In this document: in pieces, positions 1 through 9,515 of the stretch | How the letters are laid out: each line of letters begins with the position of its first letter | Numbering within the stretch: position 1 is the stretch's first letter | Assembly (NCBI RefSeq): GCF_000614145.1 | Contig: NZ_BAKK01000026.1 | Span: 1-62,125 of the forward strand | Direction of reading: 5' to 3' | Length of the DNA stretch: 62,125 bases | Origin: Bacteroides faecichinchillae JCM 17102 | Lineage (GTDB): Bacteria > Bacteroidota > Bacteroidia > Bacteroidales > Bacteroidaceae | Notes under the pieces: model-generated | The model's database searches: none | What the model was told of the DNA's origin: nothing | Seen by the model: the letters and a program-made list of their open reading frames with translations, nothing else | Translations under genes and position numbers: made by a program

Positions 1-4
1 AGAT

Positions 5-760
5 ATGAAACGATCATATAATTTTAAACATAGCAGGATCATATGGAAGATTGTGCTGTTACTGATTATGTATTGTAATTGTGTTGTAGTAGAGGTTTCT
101 GCTCAATATAGCATAGAGAATTCATTTTCAGATTATTCTAAGTATATATCTGAGGTTATGGATATTAGTTGGAAACGGTCAAAGACTTTTGTTTGGGAAA
201 GGTCAACGGTTATTTTATCTCAAGGAAAAAGGGGACGAGGTATGGGGGCTGTTTATAGTGGGATGCTGCAGTCAAAAGATGGAAATTGTCTTATATTGTA
301 TCCCAACATGAATTTTATGTTGGTTGACAATAAAGAGGTCCCGTGGAAATGGACGGGTGATCCTGTTTTACCTCGAAATCAAATGTTGGATGATCTGCAT
401 TGTGCTTTAAAACCAGGTATGGATTCAGATACTATATCGATAGTTTGGGAAAAGTATGTCACTACGTATATAGGAAAAGATACTCCTTTTAATGCAGATA
501 CTGTATTTGTATCTCAGATTCCGTTAGAAAATCTTTATCAAGGAAAGTATATGTATTGTACAGGAATTTATGCTTGTAAATGGGGAAGACCGTCTATGAT
601 ATTTAAATGCTTTTTTACGGAAGAAGGAAAAATGAATGAAGAAAAGTACCTTTCTAAATTTTATAAAGCAGTAAAGTATCGTCGAAATGATAATTGGTCT
701 TATGATAATGAAAAAGCTCAGATGTTACAATATGAACTATATTTAAAGTCTGTGAGATAG
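5..760 (+). CDS. Secreted protein of unknown function (paralogue A of a pair)
   Basis: This 251-residue protein has an N-terminal signal peptide: a basic start, a hydrophobic stretch at about residues 12-30, and a likely cleavage site near VSAQ. I recognise no domain family. It is clearly paralogous to the protein at 10474-11187. Both share a NSFSDYS motif just after the signal peptide, FNADTVF in the middle, a GIYACK segment, an FKC.FT segment and a C-terminal NDNWSYD motif. The start lies four bases from the window edge, so an upstream start cannot be excluded. A decayed copy of the cargo leader lies about 175 bp downstream. Its partner sits directly after the intact cargo gene, so this may be one half of a duplicated cargo/partner unit. 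That role is inference. Confidence 0.75.
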   Translation: MKRSYNFKHSRIIWKIVLLLIMYCNCVVVEVSAQYSIENSFSDYSKYISEVMDISWKRSKTFVWERSTVILSQGKRGRGMGAVYSGMLQSKDGNCLILYPNMNFMLVDNKEVPWKWTGDPVLPRNQMLDDLHCALKPGMDSDTISIVWEKYVTTYIGKDTPFNADTVFVSQIPLENLYQGKYMYCTGIYACKWGRPSMIFKCFFTEEGKMNEEKYLSKFYKAVKYRRNDNWSYDNEKAQMLQYELYLKSVR

Positions 761-934
761 TTATGAACAATATAATTTTGTTTTTATTAGTAATATAGAA
801 AGGTGTATTTTTATTGTGAAACGATTATCAATGCTAAGTTATATGTTATTGGTTTGTGTTATATGAATAAATAATTTTTAATAAATATTGTTTTAATAAT
901 TAAATAGATTAAAAATATCAAAAAGAATACACGT

Positions 935-1033
935 AAATATTTTTAGGGATTACGCTAATATTATCCGGTATTAACAAAAGAGGAGATGCGTCGTTATGTA
1001 GGTAGAAATTCAGATACCCGTTGGCGGAATTAA
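935..1033 (+). pseudogene. Relic of a double-glycine leader (cargo precursor N-terminus)
   Basis: Positions 962-1033 read YPVLTKEEMRRYVG followed by R, N, S and soon a TAA stop. This matches the leader of the intact cargo gene at 9516 (YPVLNKEEMRRYVGG) almost codon for codon. Upstream, 935-961 still aligns at DNA level with the ANFEGLRQ part of that leader but is out of frame and has no start codon. The second glycine of the cleavage motif is changed to arginine (GGT AGA), and no mature region follows. It is therefore a dead remnant of a second precursor gene. Confidence 0.75.
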
Positions 1034-1465
1034 ATTAGCGCATATTTGACTCTTCCAATCGTTTTTTCATTTTTGTAGTAAATATCTTGGAGGATTGTCA
1101 TTGCCTAATCTTCCCGATGATTCGGGTGAACAATCCTTCTGTTTCTTTCGCATAATTATGTATAATCATAACCTGGTCACACAGCTGCGAGAATAAATTC
1201 TCTATCCTTTTTCTTGTTCTGGCAAAGGGAGAGAATGTTGATTTCCATTAGAAAGGAGCTGGAGCTCTTATACGTTTGGTAAACGATCTACTGAAAGAGG
1301 CTTCCGAAAATTTGCCTTTGTGGAGTATAGATCCATTATAGACTATTCATGGAACTCTTATTCTAGGCGCTTTTTTCGAGTTTCATATGTAAATCAGAGG
1401 TGGGAGTTTACAAACTATCTGAATATACCTTTACGTTGACGATTAATAATGACGGAATAGGAAGA
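1034..1465. other. Intergenic stretch with no supported gene
   Basis: No convincing coding region was found here. Short open stretches exist on both strands (for example around 1060-1180 on the minus strand and 1250-1340 on the plus strand). All are interrupted by stops and none matches a family I recognise. Together with the leader relic just upstream, this may be the decayed remainder of a former cargo gene or a small insertion, but the sequence does not prove it. Confidence 0.4.
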
Positions 1466-2932
1466 TTAGAAGAATAAATCTTCCAATTCCGTTTGTTTTG
1501 CAAAATCATAAAGTGTTGTTTTTCGTAACATGCAGAAGCTATTCCAAGCATTCATGATGGCATTGTAATATCTTTGCATTGCATTATATTGCTCTTGTTG
1601 AGCGGAAGCCAGTTCATAAACAGATACTTTGCCGGAATGGAACTTTTGTGCTAACAAAGCATATTGTTCCTGAGACAGTTGGTAACTTTTAGTGGCAACG
1701 AACCATAAATTCATATTATGATTGTAATCTTCTACTATGTCTTGTATGTCATTGTCAAAATTAGCTTCAGCTTGGTCTATTTCTATCATGCTGTGTTGAT
1801 AGTTATTTTTTGCCATACGTATTTTGTTACGGTTGATGCCCCATTGAAAGATTGGTATTTGTATTCCTATCATAATTCCTTGTGTATAATCCGGTTTTCT
1901 GTAAGCATTTAGAAAATGGTCGGAATATTGGTTTAAACCATAACTTAAGTTAAGGTTACCATTGAAACGGTTATTTAGTTTGGCAGTAAATAATGTTTGT
2001 TCAGCCTTTAGCCTTTTTTCTTCTTGTGTTAAAGCAAAGGGACTGTTGTGCCATGCATAAAAGATAGCTAGCTTTTCATCTATTTTCAGTGGTAAATCAA
2101 ATTCCGGTGTCTGTATTTCCACTTCCTTATCCATCCATTCTGATTTATTGAGAAAGGTTATAAGTTCTCTTAGGGCTTTCTGATAACTTTTGGTAGAACT
2201 TTCATAAGCATACTGATTGTTAAGTTGTTGCAACTCCATTTGGTGATATTCGTACTCTGTGAAATAACCATTGTCGAGTAATGCTTTACTGGCAGTAAGG
2301 AGAGTATCTGATATTTGGAGATTCTTATAGGATAGTTCAGTAGAAAGTTTGCTTGAAAACAGACTCATAAACAGATTTACCGCTTGTGTCTGAACATTTG
2401 CAATCTCTGAGCAATATTGCTTTATTGAATTATTGAGTTGTGCATATTGTATATCCCGTTGTTTCTTGTAGTTATAAAATCCTCCGACAAAAGGCTGTGA
2501 ATAATTGATGTATAGCGGATTCGTACCAAAGCGATCTCTATGGTTGGAAAATTCACGTAGGTAGTTCAAACGGGAGCTAACACTCAGTTCTCCACCTATA
2601 ATACCAATCTTTTGTCGGATAGCAATCTCTGTGCTACTACTGTTGGTATAGTCTTCCACATAAGAGTAGTTTCCACTTTCAGCGTTCTGCATTAATTTCT
2701 GAGAACGGTTAAAGTTCACAGGGTTTAATGAAAAAGCAATGGAAGGTAGAAATTGTTTCTTGTAGTTATCAAATGCTAATAATGTATTTTCATAAGATAA
2801 CTTTATTTTTTTTGCTGACGGTGAAGATAAGCACCATTCATTCAATACTTGCTCTAAAGAAATTTGAAATGGCTGTCCATGTAAAAAAGCGGGAACAAAT
2901 ATAAGCCATGCGATTATCCATTTACGGTTCAT
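1466..2932 (-). CDS. TolC-like outer membrane efflux protein
   Basis: This 488-residue protein has a signal peptide (MNRKWIIAWLIFVPAFLHGQ) and the long alpha-helical, Gln/Asn-rich repeat organisation of TolC/OEP family outer-membrane factors. Two related halves carry heptad-rich helices, for example around residues 150-260 and 360-470. In type I export this protein forms the trimeric channel through the outer membrane. It is the last gene of a leftward operon, after the HlyD-like adaptor and the C39 ABC transporter, 61 bp from the latter. The three genes make a complete tripartite exporter, so its function is well supported by context. Confidence 0.88.
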   Translation of the reverse strand: MNRKWIIAWLIFVPAFLHGQPFQISLEQVLNEWCLSSPSAKKIKLSYENTLLAFDNYKKQFLPSIAFSLNPVNFNRSQKLMQNAESGNYSYVEDYTNSSSTEIAIRQKIGIIGGELSVSSRLNYLREFSNHRDRFGTNPLYINYSQPFVGGFYNYKKQRDIQYAQLNNSIKQYCSEIANVQTQAVNLFMSLFSSKLSTELSYKNLQISDTLLTASKALLDNGYFTEYEYHQMELQQLNNQYAYESSTKSYQKALRELITFLNKSEWMDKEVEIQTPEFDLPLKIDEKLAIFYAWHNSPFALTQEEKRLKAEQTLFTAKLNNRFNGNLNLSYGLNQYSDHFLNAYRKPDYTQGIMIGIQIPIFQWGINRNKIRMAKNNYQHSMIEIDQAEANFDNDIQDIVEDYNHNMNLWFVATKSYQLSQEQYALLAQKFHSGKVSVYELASAQQEQYNAMQRYYNAIMNAWNSFCMLRKTTLYDFAKQTELEDLFF

Positions 2933-2993
2933 AGGAACATTTTATTTATTATTTTAGATAGAAGGATCGTTTATATTCTATGGATTGATAGAA

Positions 2994-5174
2994 TTATTCT
3001 GATTGTGAAGAAACCAGGTTATAATATTCTCCTTTTCTTTCCATCAGATTGTCATGATTGCCAATTTCTACAATTCTTCCTTGATGCAGAACAACAATCT
3101 GGTCCGCATGGCGTATGGTACTTAATCTGTGTGCTACAACGATTACGGTTCTGTTTTTAAATGCGGAATTTAATGCTTCAACAATTTTCTTTTCATTGAT
3201 GACATCCAGTGAATTTGTGGCTTCATCCAAAAAGAGGAAATCAGGGTCACGATATAAAGCACGTGCTATTAATAATCTTTGTTTTTGTCCTCCGCTCAAT
3301 CCCCGGCCTTTTTCTCCAATGAAAGTATCAAAACCTTTTGGCATGCCGTTTATTTCGTCTTCGATCTGAGCCATTTTACATGCTTCATGTAAGCGGTCAT
3401 AATTGATATGTTCGTCATCCAGTACTATATTGGCAAGAATTGTGTCGCTGAATAGTTTACCATCCTGCATCACTACTCCACACATATTGCGCCATGTACG
3501 TAAGTTAATACTCGATACGTTCATATTTCCCATTTTTATATCTCCGTAAGTCGGTTTATACAGTCTTACTAATAATTTTAATAAGGTGGATTTTCCACTA
3601 CCACTTCCGCCGACGATGGCGGTCACTTTGTTCTGTGGGATAGTCAGGAATATATTGGAAAGTACTAAAGGTGAGTTGGGGCTATATTGAAAAATAATGT
3701 TTGATAGTGTAATATCCCGACTTTCCGGTAAAATGGAAGTAGCTCCAATGGATAATAACTCTTCTTCATCTTTCAATTGTCTAATTTCATTCATACGTAA
3801 GAAACTGATTTTTGCGTATTGAGCGGATACCACGAAGCCGATAAACTGAACCAATGGACCGTTTAGCATGCCGATAATAAACTGTGTGGATATCATGACA
3901 CCGAAAGTGATTTCTCCTTTAATGACAGCACTGGCACAAAAAAACACAATGCCCATGTTTTTTATATTCTCAATAAACTGTGCTCCAAGGTTTTGCATAT
4001 TAGTAACATTAAGTACTCTTTTATTGACCTTGTATAGTCTGGCTTGTATTTCTTCCCATTTCCATCTTCTGTGTTTTTCGTAGTTGTATATTTTAATGTC
4101 CTGAATGGCAGATACCGTTTCAACCCAATAACTTTGATCTTGAGAGATTAGTTCGAAGTATTCCCAATCCAGCCTTTTTCGGATACGGAGGAAAAGAAGT
4201 ACCCAAGCTGCATACAGTATTGATCCGGAAAGGAAAATATAAAATATGATGGGATTATAAATTAGCAGAATGACACTGAAAACAATAAAAGTAAGTGTGG
4301 AGAATACCAGTGACAAAGAATTATTCATGATAAAGCTTCGGATACGTTCGTGGTCACGAGCACGTTGCAATATGTCTCCTAATAGTTTATTCTCAAAGAA
4401 GGTAACCGGAAGTTTCATCAGTTTAATCAAATAATCAGATATAAGAGCAATATTTACCCGTGAGGTGATGTGCAGTAATATCCAGTCACGTATTACATTG
4501 AATATTGTGATACTTAATAGGATACATATATTGCCTATCAATACCATGTTGATGAAGTTGATATCAGTTGTTTTAATACCCACATCAATCACAGCTTTTG
4601 AAATAAAAGGGAGAATACCTTGGAGCAGTGTAGCTACAAGCATGATAAAAAATATGGTTGCAAAACTATTCTTATAAGGTATAAAATAACGTAGGATGCT
4701 TATAAAACTATTTTTTTCCAGTTCTTTTTCGATACTACTTCGTTGAAAATCAATTGTAGGTTCTATTGCTAAAAGTACGCCAATAGATTCTCCCTTTGGA
4801 TACCATCCCGCCCGGAATTCCTCATGTGTGTATTTTACCCTTCCTTTTGCAGGGTCGGATACCCAAATGTATTTTTTATTGGCATGATAAACTACAATAA
4901 AATGGGATTCTTTCCAAAAAATGATAGCCGGGAAAGGGACTTGATTTACTACATCACTCAGTGTACATTTAATAGCTAATGTACGAAGTCCGATACTTTC
5001 GGCACCGGTACTTAAATCTAGTAATGATACGCCTTGATTAGTTATCCCACATCGGTCTCTAAGATACTGTAATGAATAAAATCTTCCAAAGTGTTTGGCT
5101 ACAATTTTAAGGCAAGCCGGACCGCAATCTTGCATATCCATTTGATAATCAACCGGAAATCTGTGTAATATCAT
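2994..5174 (-). CDS. Peptidase C39 domain-containing ABC transporter (PCAT)
   Basis: This 726-residue inner-membrane exporter cleaves double-glycine leaders and transports the cargo. Residues 1-130 are a C39 peptidase domain with the expected catalytic set: Cys17 in QDCGPACL, His91 in KESHFIVVYH and Asp107 in VSDPAKG. A six-helix ABC transmembrane domain spans roughly residues 165-450. The C-terminal nucleotide-binding domain has Walker A (GGSGSGKST), the LSGGQKQR signature, Walker B with LFLDEATNSLD, and the VVAHRLST switch region. All key residues are present, so the protein should be active. It lies between the HlyD-like and TolC-like genes. The obvious substrate is the GG-leader cargo at 9516. 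Confidence 0.93.
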   Translation of the reverse strand: MILHRFPVDYQMDMQDCGPACLKIVAKHFGRFYSLQYLRDRCGITNQGVSLLDLSTGAESIGLRTLAIKCTLSDVVNQVPFPAIIFWKESHFIVVYHANKKYIWVSDPAKGRVKYTHEEFRAGWYPKGESIGVLLAIEPTIDFQRSSIEKELEKNSFISILRYFIPYKNSFATIFFIMLVATLLQGILPFISKAVIDVGIKTTDINFINMVLIGNICILLSITIFNVIRDWILLHITSRVNIALISDYLIKLMKLPVTFFENKLLGDILQRARDHERIRSFIMNNSLSLVFSTLTFIVFSVILLIYNPIIFYIFLSGSILYAAWVLLFLRIRKRLDWEYFELISQDQSYWVETVSAIQDIKIYNYEKHRRWKWEEIQARLYKVNKRVLNVTNMQNLGAQFIENIKNMGIVFFCASAVIKGEITFGVMISTQFIIGMLNGPLVQFIGFVVSAQYAKISFLRMNEIRQLKDEEELLSIGATSILPESRDITLSNIIFQYSPNSPLVLSNIFLTIPQNKVTAIVGGSGSGKSTLLKLLVRLYKPTYGDIKMGNMNVSSINLRTWRNMCGVVMQDGKLFSDTILANIVLDDEHINYDRLHEACKMAQIEDEINGMPKGFDTFIGEKGRGLSGGQKQRLLIARALYRDPDFLFLDEATNSLDVINEKKIVEALNSAFKNRTVIVVAHRLSTIRHADQIVVLHQGRIVEIGNHDNLMERKGEYYNLVSSQSE

Positions 5175-5209
5175 TGTGTGTTATGATTTATGTATTATAA
5201 TTAGAAGTT

Positions 5210-6523
5210 TTATTGTTCGGCATTTGCCTTTAAATTATCAAATAACCTTTCTATTAGTTTTTTGGGCTTTGTTATAATCTCAGCAGTTCCTTGTGATTCG
5301 AAGTCGAGGTCGAGAGTCTTGTTGAAATTAGTTTGTAAGCCATTGGGGAAAGTGATAAGTACACGATATACACTCCCTTCATTGGTAACTCCAGTTGTTG
5401 ATTGTTTGATTTTATTGGACAGCCGAGAAATTGAACTGACTTTTCCCTTAATGAGCCCATATTCCATATAGGGATAATTGTTCACTTTTACGTTGGCTGT
5501 TTGACCGACTTTTACTTTACCGATGCCGAATGATGGAACTATTACTTCACCTATGACATCATTTTGATTTGGAAGTACAGAAAATAGTTCTTGTCCACTT
5601 TGTATAAAATAGTTTTCTCTCCAAAACCCTAAATATTCTACTTGTCCATCTATAGGACTTATTTGGAGGTATTGTTTTTTCCAGGCATGAATGATATTTA
5701 TCAATTGAGACTTATTAGCTGACAACTCTTCTTTTAATCTGTCCAGGTTTTCCTGCTCTTCTAATATGTATTGTTGTATTTGTTGGTTATTTCTTTTGAT
5801 CTGTGCCATATAAGATAGTTTGTTGTTGTGTAAGTCTTTGTATGTTGCTTGTAAGTCATAAAAGGAACTTCTTTGGCGGTCGTATGTTTGCTTACTGAGT
5901 GCTTTGGCATGAGTCAGTATACTGTCTTTGTCTAGCAGTTCCTCTTCGATATTCAATTTATTTCCTTTTAATGCTATTTCTTTATTAAGATTCTCAATGA
6001 TATTTGCATTAATTTCATTTTGTTGCAAGAGACTGTTACGCATTGTCTGATAAATGTCAGAGTGTATCATCCGGTAGTATCTTGAATGGGTAATGACAAA
6101 TGAATTGAAGGCTGAACTAATTTCTCCCAATAAAAGTCCGGTTATTATAGGGAAATTTTCCAATTCTTGATCATTATACCTCTTTAATAATGAATCTAAG
6201 AACAATACATCTTTATAATTTGCTTGATTATCAAGGTAGGCTACCACTGTACCTTCACTTACAGTGGTTTTGTTATTAACAAGTAAATGCAATTTTCCAG
6301 AAGTATTAGCTACTAATCTGACGGGGGCTAACCGTGCAGTGATGGAAATTTGTCCGTCTACAGTTTCCGGATATTTTATAATAAATCCTAATGTAACTAT
6401 TGCACCCGCAAGTAATAGCGTAAGTATGATAGCGTAAGTTGCACTTCTGGTCGGCATCCTGTCTATAATTGCTTGTACTTCTTCGTTACGTTGTACCTTT
6501 TCCTCTACTGTATTGTCTTTCAT
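5210..6523 (-). CDS. HlyD-family membrane fusion (periplasmic adaptor) protein
   Basis: The protein is about 437 residues from the preferred start at 6523; an in-frame ATG at 6550 would add nine residues. One N-terminal transmembrane helix (about residues 30-55, ILTLLLAGAIVTLGFII) is followed by a lipoyl/barrel-sandwich half motif (VANTSGKL), a long coiled-coil hairpin at about residues 130-290, and a C-terminal beta-barrel region. This is the architecture of type I secretion adaptors that link an ABC exporter to TolC. It is the first gene of the leftward exporter operon, 35 bp upstream of the C39 transporter, and is divergent from the glycosyltransferase gene. Confidence 0.88.
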   Translation of the reverse strand: MKDNTVEEKVQRNEEVQAIIDRMPTRSATYAIILTLLLAGAIVTLGFIIKYPETVDGQISITARLAPVRLVANTSGKLHLLVNNKTTVSEGTVVAYLDNQANYKDVLFLDSLLKRYNDQELENFPIITGLLLGEISSAFNSFVITHSRYYRMIHSDIYQTMRNSLLQQNEINANIIENLNKEIALKGNKLNIEEELLDKDSILTHAKALSKQTYDRQRSSFYDLQATYKDLHNNKLSYMAQIKRNNQQIQQYILEEQENLDRLKEELSANKSQLINIIHAWKKQYLQISPIDGQVEYLGFWRENYFIQSGQELFSVLPNQNDVIGEVIVPSFGIGKVKVGQTANVKVNNYPYMEYGLIKGKVSSISRLSNKIKQSTTGVTNEGSVYRVLITFPNGLQTNFNKTLDLDFESQGTAEIITKPKKLIERLFDNLKANAEQ

Positions 6524-6638
6524 AGTTTTTATAATAGTTTTGCTGTACAAAGAAAGTACTTTTTAATGTAAAAAACAATAATATCAATAAATATAACATT
6601 CTATTTTTTATTTTCTTGCTTATTATATTTTTATTGTT

Positions 6639-6646
6639 TATCTTTG
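6639..6646 (+). promoter_or_regulatory. Bacteroides -7 promoter element for the glycosyltransferase operon
   Basis: TATCTTTG matches the Bacteroides TAnnTTTG -7 consensus and lies 32 bp before the ATG at 6679. A weak -33 candidate (CTTG) lies about 20 bp upstream. Its position inside the longest open reading frame argues that translation starts at 6679 rather than 6616. Confidence 0.6.
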
Positions 6647-6678
6647 TTCCCAAGATTATTAACCTTAATAAATCTAAT

Positions 6679-8535
6679 ATGAACACGCATTTTTCTATAA
6701 TAATGCCTACTTATAATCAAGCTTCTTTTATAAGAAGGGCAATATCCAGTATATATAACCAGACGTATAAAAATTGGGAGCTGATCATTGTAAATGATGG
6801 ATGTACCGATGAAACAGAACTGTATATTAGTGATTTTCTAAATGATGATCGTATTGTATATATTAAGAATGAAAGTAATCAGGGACTGGGGCACGCCCTT
6901 AATCAGGGACTTGAGGCAGCTAAACATGACTTGATTGCTTACTTGCCATCTGATGACTATTATTATGAGAACCATCTGGAATCTGTTTATAAAAAATTTG
7001 AGGAGAATAATAATATATTTCTTGTATATACAGGAATGAAATTTGATTCTACTGATACATTATATTATACGAATTCTACAGAAAGTAAAGGATTAAGGAA
7101 AAACTATTGTTTGCAATTGGTCCAGACTGCTCACAGAAATACGAATAAACGTTGGGTGGAAAGAAAAGAATGGGTGAGTGAAGATTTATTTGCTATGTTT
7201 TGGTATAAGTTGACATCTCTTGGAAGTTTCGATATGACGAATGAAATTACTTGTTATTGGACTTCTCATCCTGCCCAGCGTCATCGCTTAATCGGTGAAA
7301 AATATGGTGGAGGTTTAAATAAATACAGAAGTCATTATCAGGTGAAGTCTCCGGTTAAAATGCGAGTGTCCAAATATAAATTTGTTGATGAAGAAAAATT
7401 ATATGCTGATTTTAGAATGGAGTGTCCTCTTTGTGAGTCTCCTTTAAAAATATTGATATTAGGGGAGCTGGCATATAATCCGGAACGTATTTATGCCTTG
7501 GAACAGGCCGGGCATAAACTTTACGGACTTTGGATTCCCAATCCGGTGTTTTGTTTTTCTACTGTAGGACCTTTGCCTTTTGGTCATGTGGAAGATATAC
7601 CTTTCGAAAACTGGAAAGAAAAAATTCAAGAAATAAGACCTGATGTTATTTATGGAATGCTGAATTTTGGCGCAGTTCATTTGGCTTATGATGTAATGAA
7701 GTCGTTTCCGGATATTCCATTTGTTTGGCATTTTAAGGAAGGTCCATCTATATGTCTTCGGCAAGGTATGTGGGATAAATTAATATATTTATACACTCAT
7801 GCTGCGGGAAAGATATTTTTGAATGATACAGTGAAAGCTTGGTTTGAACAGTACTTACCACCCACTAAGAGTTTATCATTTATTATGGATGGTGATTTAC
7901 CTAAAGGAGATTACTTTAAGAATGATTTTTCTCCTAAATTGTCGGTGCAGGATGGGGCGGTACATACAGTAGTAACTGGAAGGATGATTGGAATATCGGG
8001 AGATGATTTGGTATTCTTGGCACAAAATAATATACATGTCCATTTGTATACAGAAAATTATCACAATAATCGTGAAAAAGAGAATCTTCATCGGCTTCGA
8101 ATGGCTCCAAAGCATTTTCATGTTCATGACCATGTTTCTGCAGATAATTGGACTAAGGAGTTGTCACAATATGATGCCGGATGGTTGCATTGTTTACAAA
8201 GTCATAACAATGGTGATTTGTTGAAAGCGTCTTGGGACGATTTGAATATTCCGGCTCGAATCAGTACATATGCAGCGGCGGGATTGCCTGTAATTTTGCG
8301 TGATAATTCTGGTCATATTGTAGCTACGCAAGAACTTGTAAAAGCATTGCGTGTCGGTATTCTTTTTGATAATTATTTGAAATTGTGCTCCCAATTGAAG
8401 AATGAGATTATGATGAAAGAATTGACAGATAATATGTGTGAATGTAGAAGGGTGTTTAGTTTTGATTATCATGTTCCTCATCTTATTCAATTGTTCAAAC
8501 ATATTATAGAAACTCAAAATGCACAAACTTTATGA
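6679..8535 (+). CDS. Two-domain glycosyltransferase (GT2-type N-terminus, GT-B-like C-terminus)
   Basis: The start at 6679 gives 618 residues and places the GT2 fold at the N-terminus. Residues 1-220 begin FSIIMPTYNQASFIRRAI, with VNDG and a DDYYY acidic motif (SDDYYYE) typical of GT-A family 2 enzymes. The second half, about 250-610, opens with LKILILGELAYNPERI and ends with a GT-B-like donor-site segment (ARISTYAAAGLPVIL). It looks like a second glycosyltransferase or a degenerate sugar-binding domain. The gene overlaps the following LanC-like gene by four bases (ATGA), which implies translational coupling. Given the GG-leader cargo next door, modification of that cargo is a reasonable inference, but the acceptor is not shown by sequence. 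Confidence 0.85.
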   Translation: MNTHFSIIMPTYNQASFIRRAISSIYNQTYKNWELIIVNDGCTDETELYISDFLNDDRIVYIKNESNQGLGHALNQGLEAAKHDLIAYLPSDDYYYENHLESVYKKFEENNNIFLVYTGMKFDSTDTLYYTNSTESKGLRKNYCLQLVQTAHRNTNKRWVERKEWVSEDLFAMFWYKLTSLGSFDMTNEITCYWTSHPAQRHRLIGEKYGGGLNKYRSHYQVKSPVKMRVSKYKFVDEEKLYADFRMECPLCESPLKILILGELAYNPERIYALEQAGHKLYGLWIPNPVFCFSTVGPLPFGHVEDIPFENWKEKIQEIRPDVIYGMLNFGAVHLAYDVMKSFPDIPFVWHFKEGPSICLRQGMWDKLIYLYTHAAGKIFLNDTVKAWFEQYLPPTKSLSFIMDGDLPKGDYFKNDFSPKLSVQDGAVHTVVTGRMIGISGDDLVFLAQNNIHVHLYTENYHNNREKENLHRLRMAPKHFHVHDHVSADNWTKELSQYDAGWLHCLQSHNNGDLLKASWDDLNIPARISTYAAAGLPVILRDNSGHIVATQELVKALRVGILFDNYLKLCSQLKNEIMMKELTDNMCECRRVFSFDYHVPHLIQLFKHIIETQNAQTL

Positions 8536-9476
8536 ATAAAATACTACTTCAGACAGCAAATACCATTGTCGCTAATCTGGCGAATACGGAACAAGTAGGG
8601 TTGTTCGATGGGAAAATAGGAGTATGTCTTTTTTTGTATAGATATGCCCGATATTCGGGTAACGGAATATATGAGAACATAGCTTCCAATCTGTTAGATG
8701 AGATTTTTGGTCAGTTGAAGCCTGATTTGTCTCCTAGTGCTATAGACGGGGTTGCCGGTATCGGATTGGGTTTAACTAATCTTATAAAAGAGGGATTTCT
8801 GGAAGTTGATCCAAGAGAATCTGTATTTCATTATGTTGATGAAGCTCTTTTTCGTGATGTAAGGTCTCCATTAATGAAAGAAATAAATTTCCCGGTTCCC
8901 TTATTTTCTTCGGGAATGTATTTACTTTCTCGGATGTCCTGGCGAATGGATGATATAGATAATGTTTGGATTGCCGGTATGATTGAGAATTCACGTTTGA
9001 TAATAGCAAGTGGCATTAATAATAAACGGAAGTTAAAACTTTCTCTATTGAATTCTATGTTGTATGTGCTTTGTGGTTTTTATGAAAGACTTGAAGTGAA
9101 TAAAGTAGGAATTAGAACGTTGTTAAATGACATTTTAAATCTTTGTGTTCAGAGCATTGACGGACAGAATTATCAGGATATTGATATCATATTACTCAAA
9201 CAAACCATAAAGAAACTTCCTGAGGAATTGAAAGTGACCGGTGGACCGGTCTTGGAGAAGATAGATTGTTTGGATTGTTTTGTGGATATGAATACATTGG
9301 ACGTGTGGTATGATAATGCATGGTGGGGAATATTGTATAATGTGCCTATTCTAGAAGAATTATCCTTCGACGATATAAAAATGTATATAGATAAAAAGAT
9401 TCAAGGTTCTTTTTATGATATATCAATGATTAATAGTAAATTATCTTCGGCTGGATTATGGTTAATGTCAAAGTAA
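8532..9476 (+). CDS. LanC-like protein 1 (no visible zinc ligands)
   Basis: This 314-residue protein has N-terminal LanC-type signatures: GLFDGKIGVCLFLYRYARY, then NLLDEI, then GVAGIGLGLTNLI. These match the first repeats of the LanC alpha/alpha barrel. The C-terminal half has no Cys-His-Gly motif and no recognisable second cysteine or histidine ligand, so a zinc-dependent lanthionine cyclase is unlikely. No LanB or LanM dehydratase lies nearby either. The gene overlaps the upstream glycosyltransferase by four bases and lies 39 bp before the cargo gene. A scaffold or leader-binding role for the glycosyltransferase is possible, as inference. It is paralogous to the protein at 12231-13148. Confidence 0.75.
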   Translation: MNKILLQTANTIVANLANTEQVGLFDGKIGVCLFLYRYARYSGNGIYENIASNLLDEIFGQLKPDLSPSAIDGVAGIGLGLTNLIKEGFLEVDPRESVFHYVDEALFRDVRSPLMKEINFPVPLFSSGMYLLSRMSWRMDDIDNVWIAGMIENSRLIIASGINNKRKLKLSLLNSMLYVLCGFYERLEVNKVGIRTLLNDILNLCVQSIDGQNYQDIDIILLKQTIKKLPEELKVTGGPVLEKIDCLDCFVDMNTLDVWYDNAWWGILYNVPILEELSFDDIKMYIDKKIQGSFYDISMINSKLSSAGLWLMSK

Positions 9477-9515
9477 AAATAGATATGTGTAATTGTATTA
9501 ATTAAAAATGATCTT

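Noticed and set aside
1060..1340. Possible transposase remnant on either strand
   Set aside because: Only short, stop-interrupted stretches with no recognisable DDE or HUH motif and no terminal repeats.
8532..9476. Calling the LanC-like protein a lanthionine cyclase
   Set aside because: The zinc ligands are not visible and there is no dehydratase to make its substrate; the same applies to the copy at 12231-13148.
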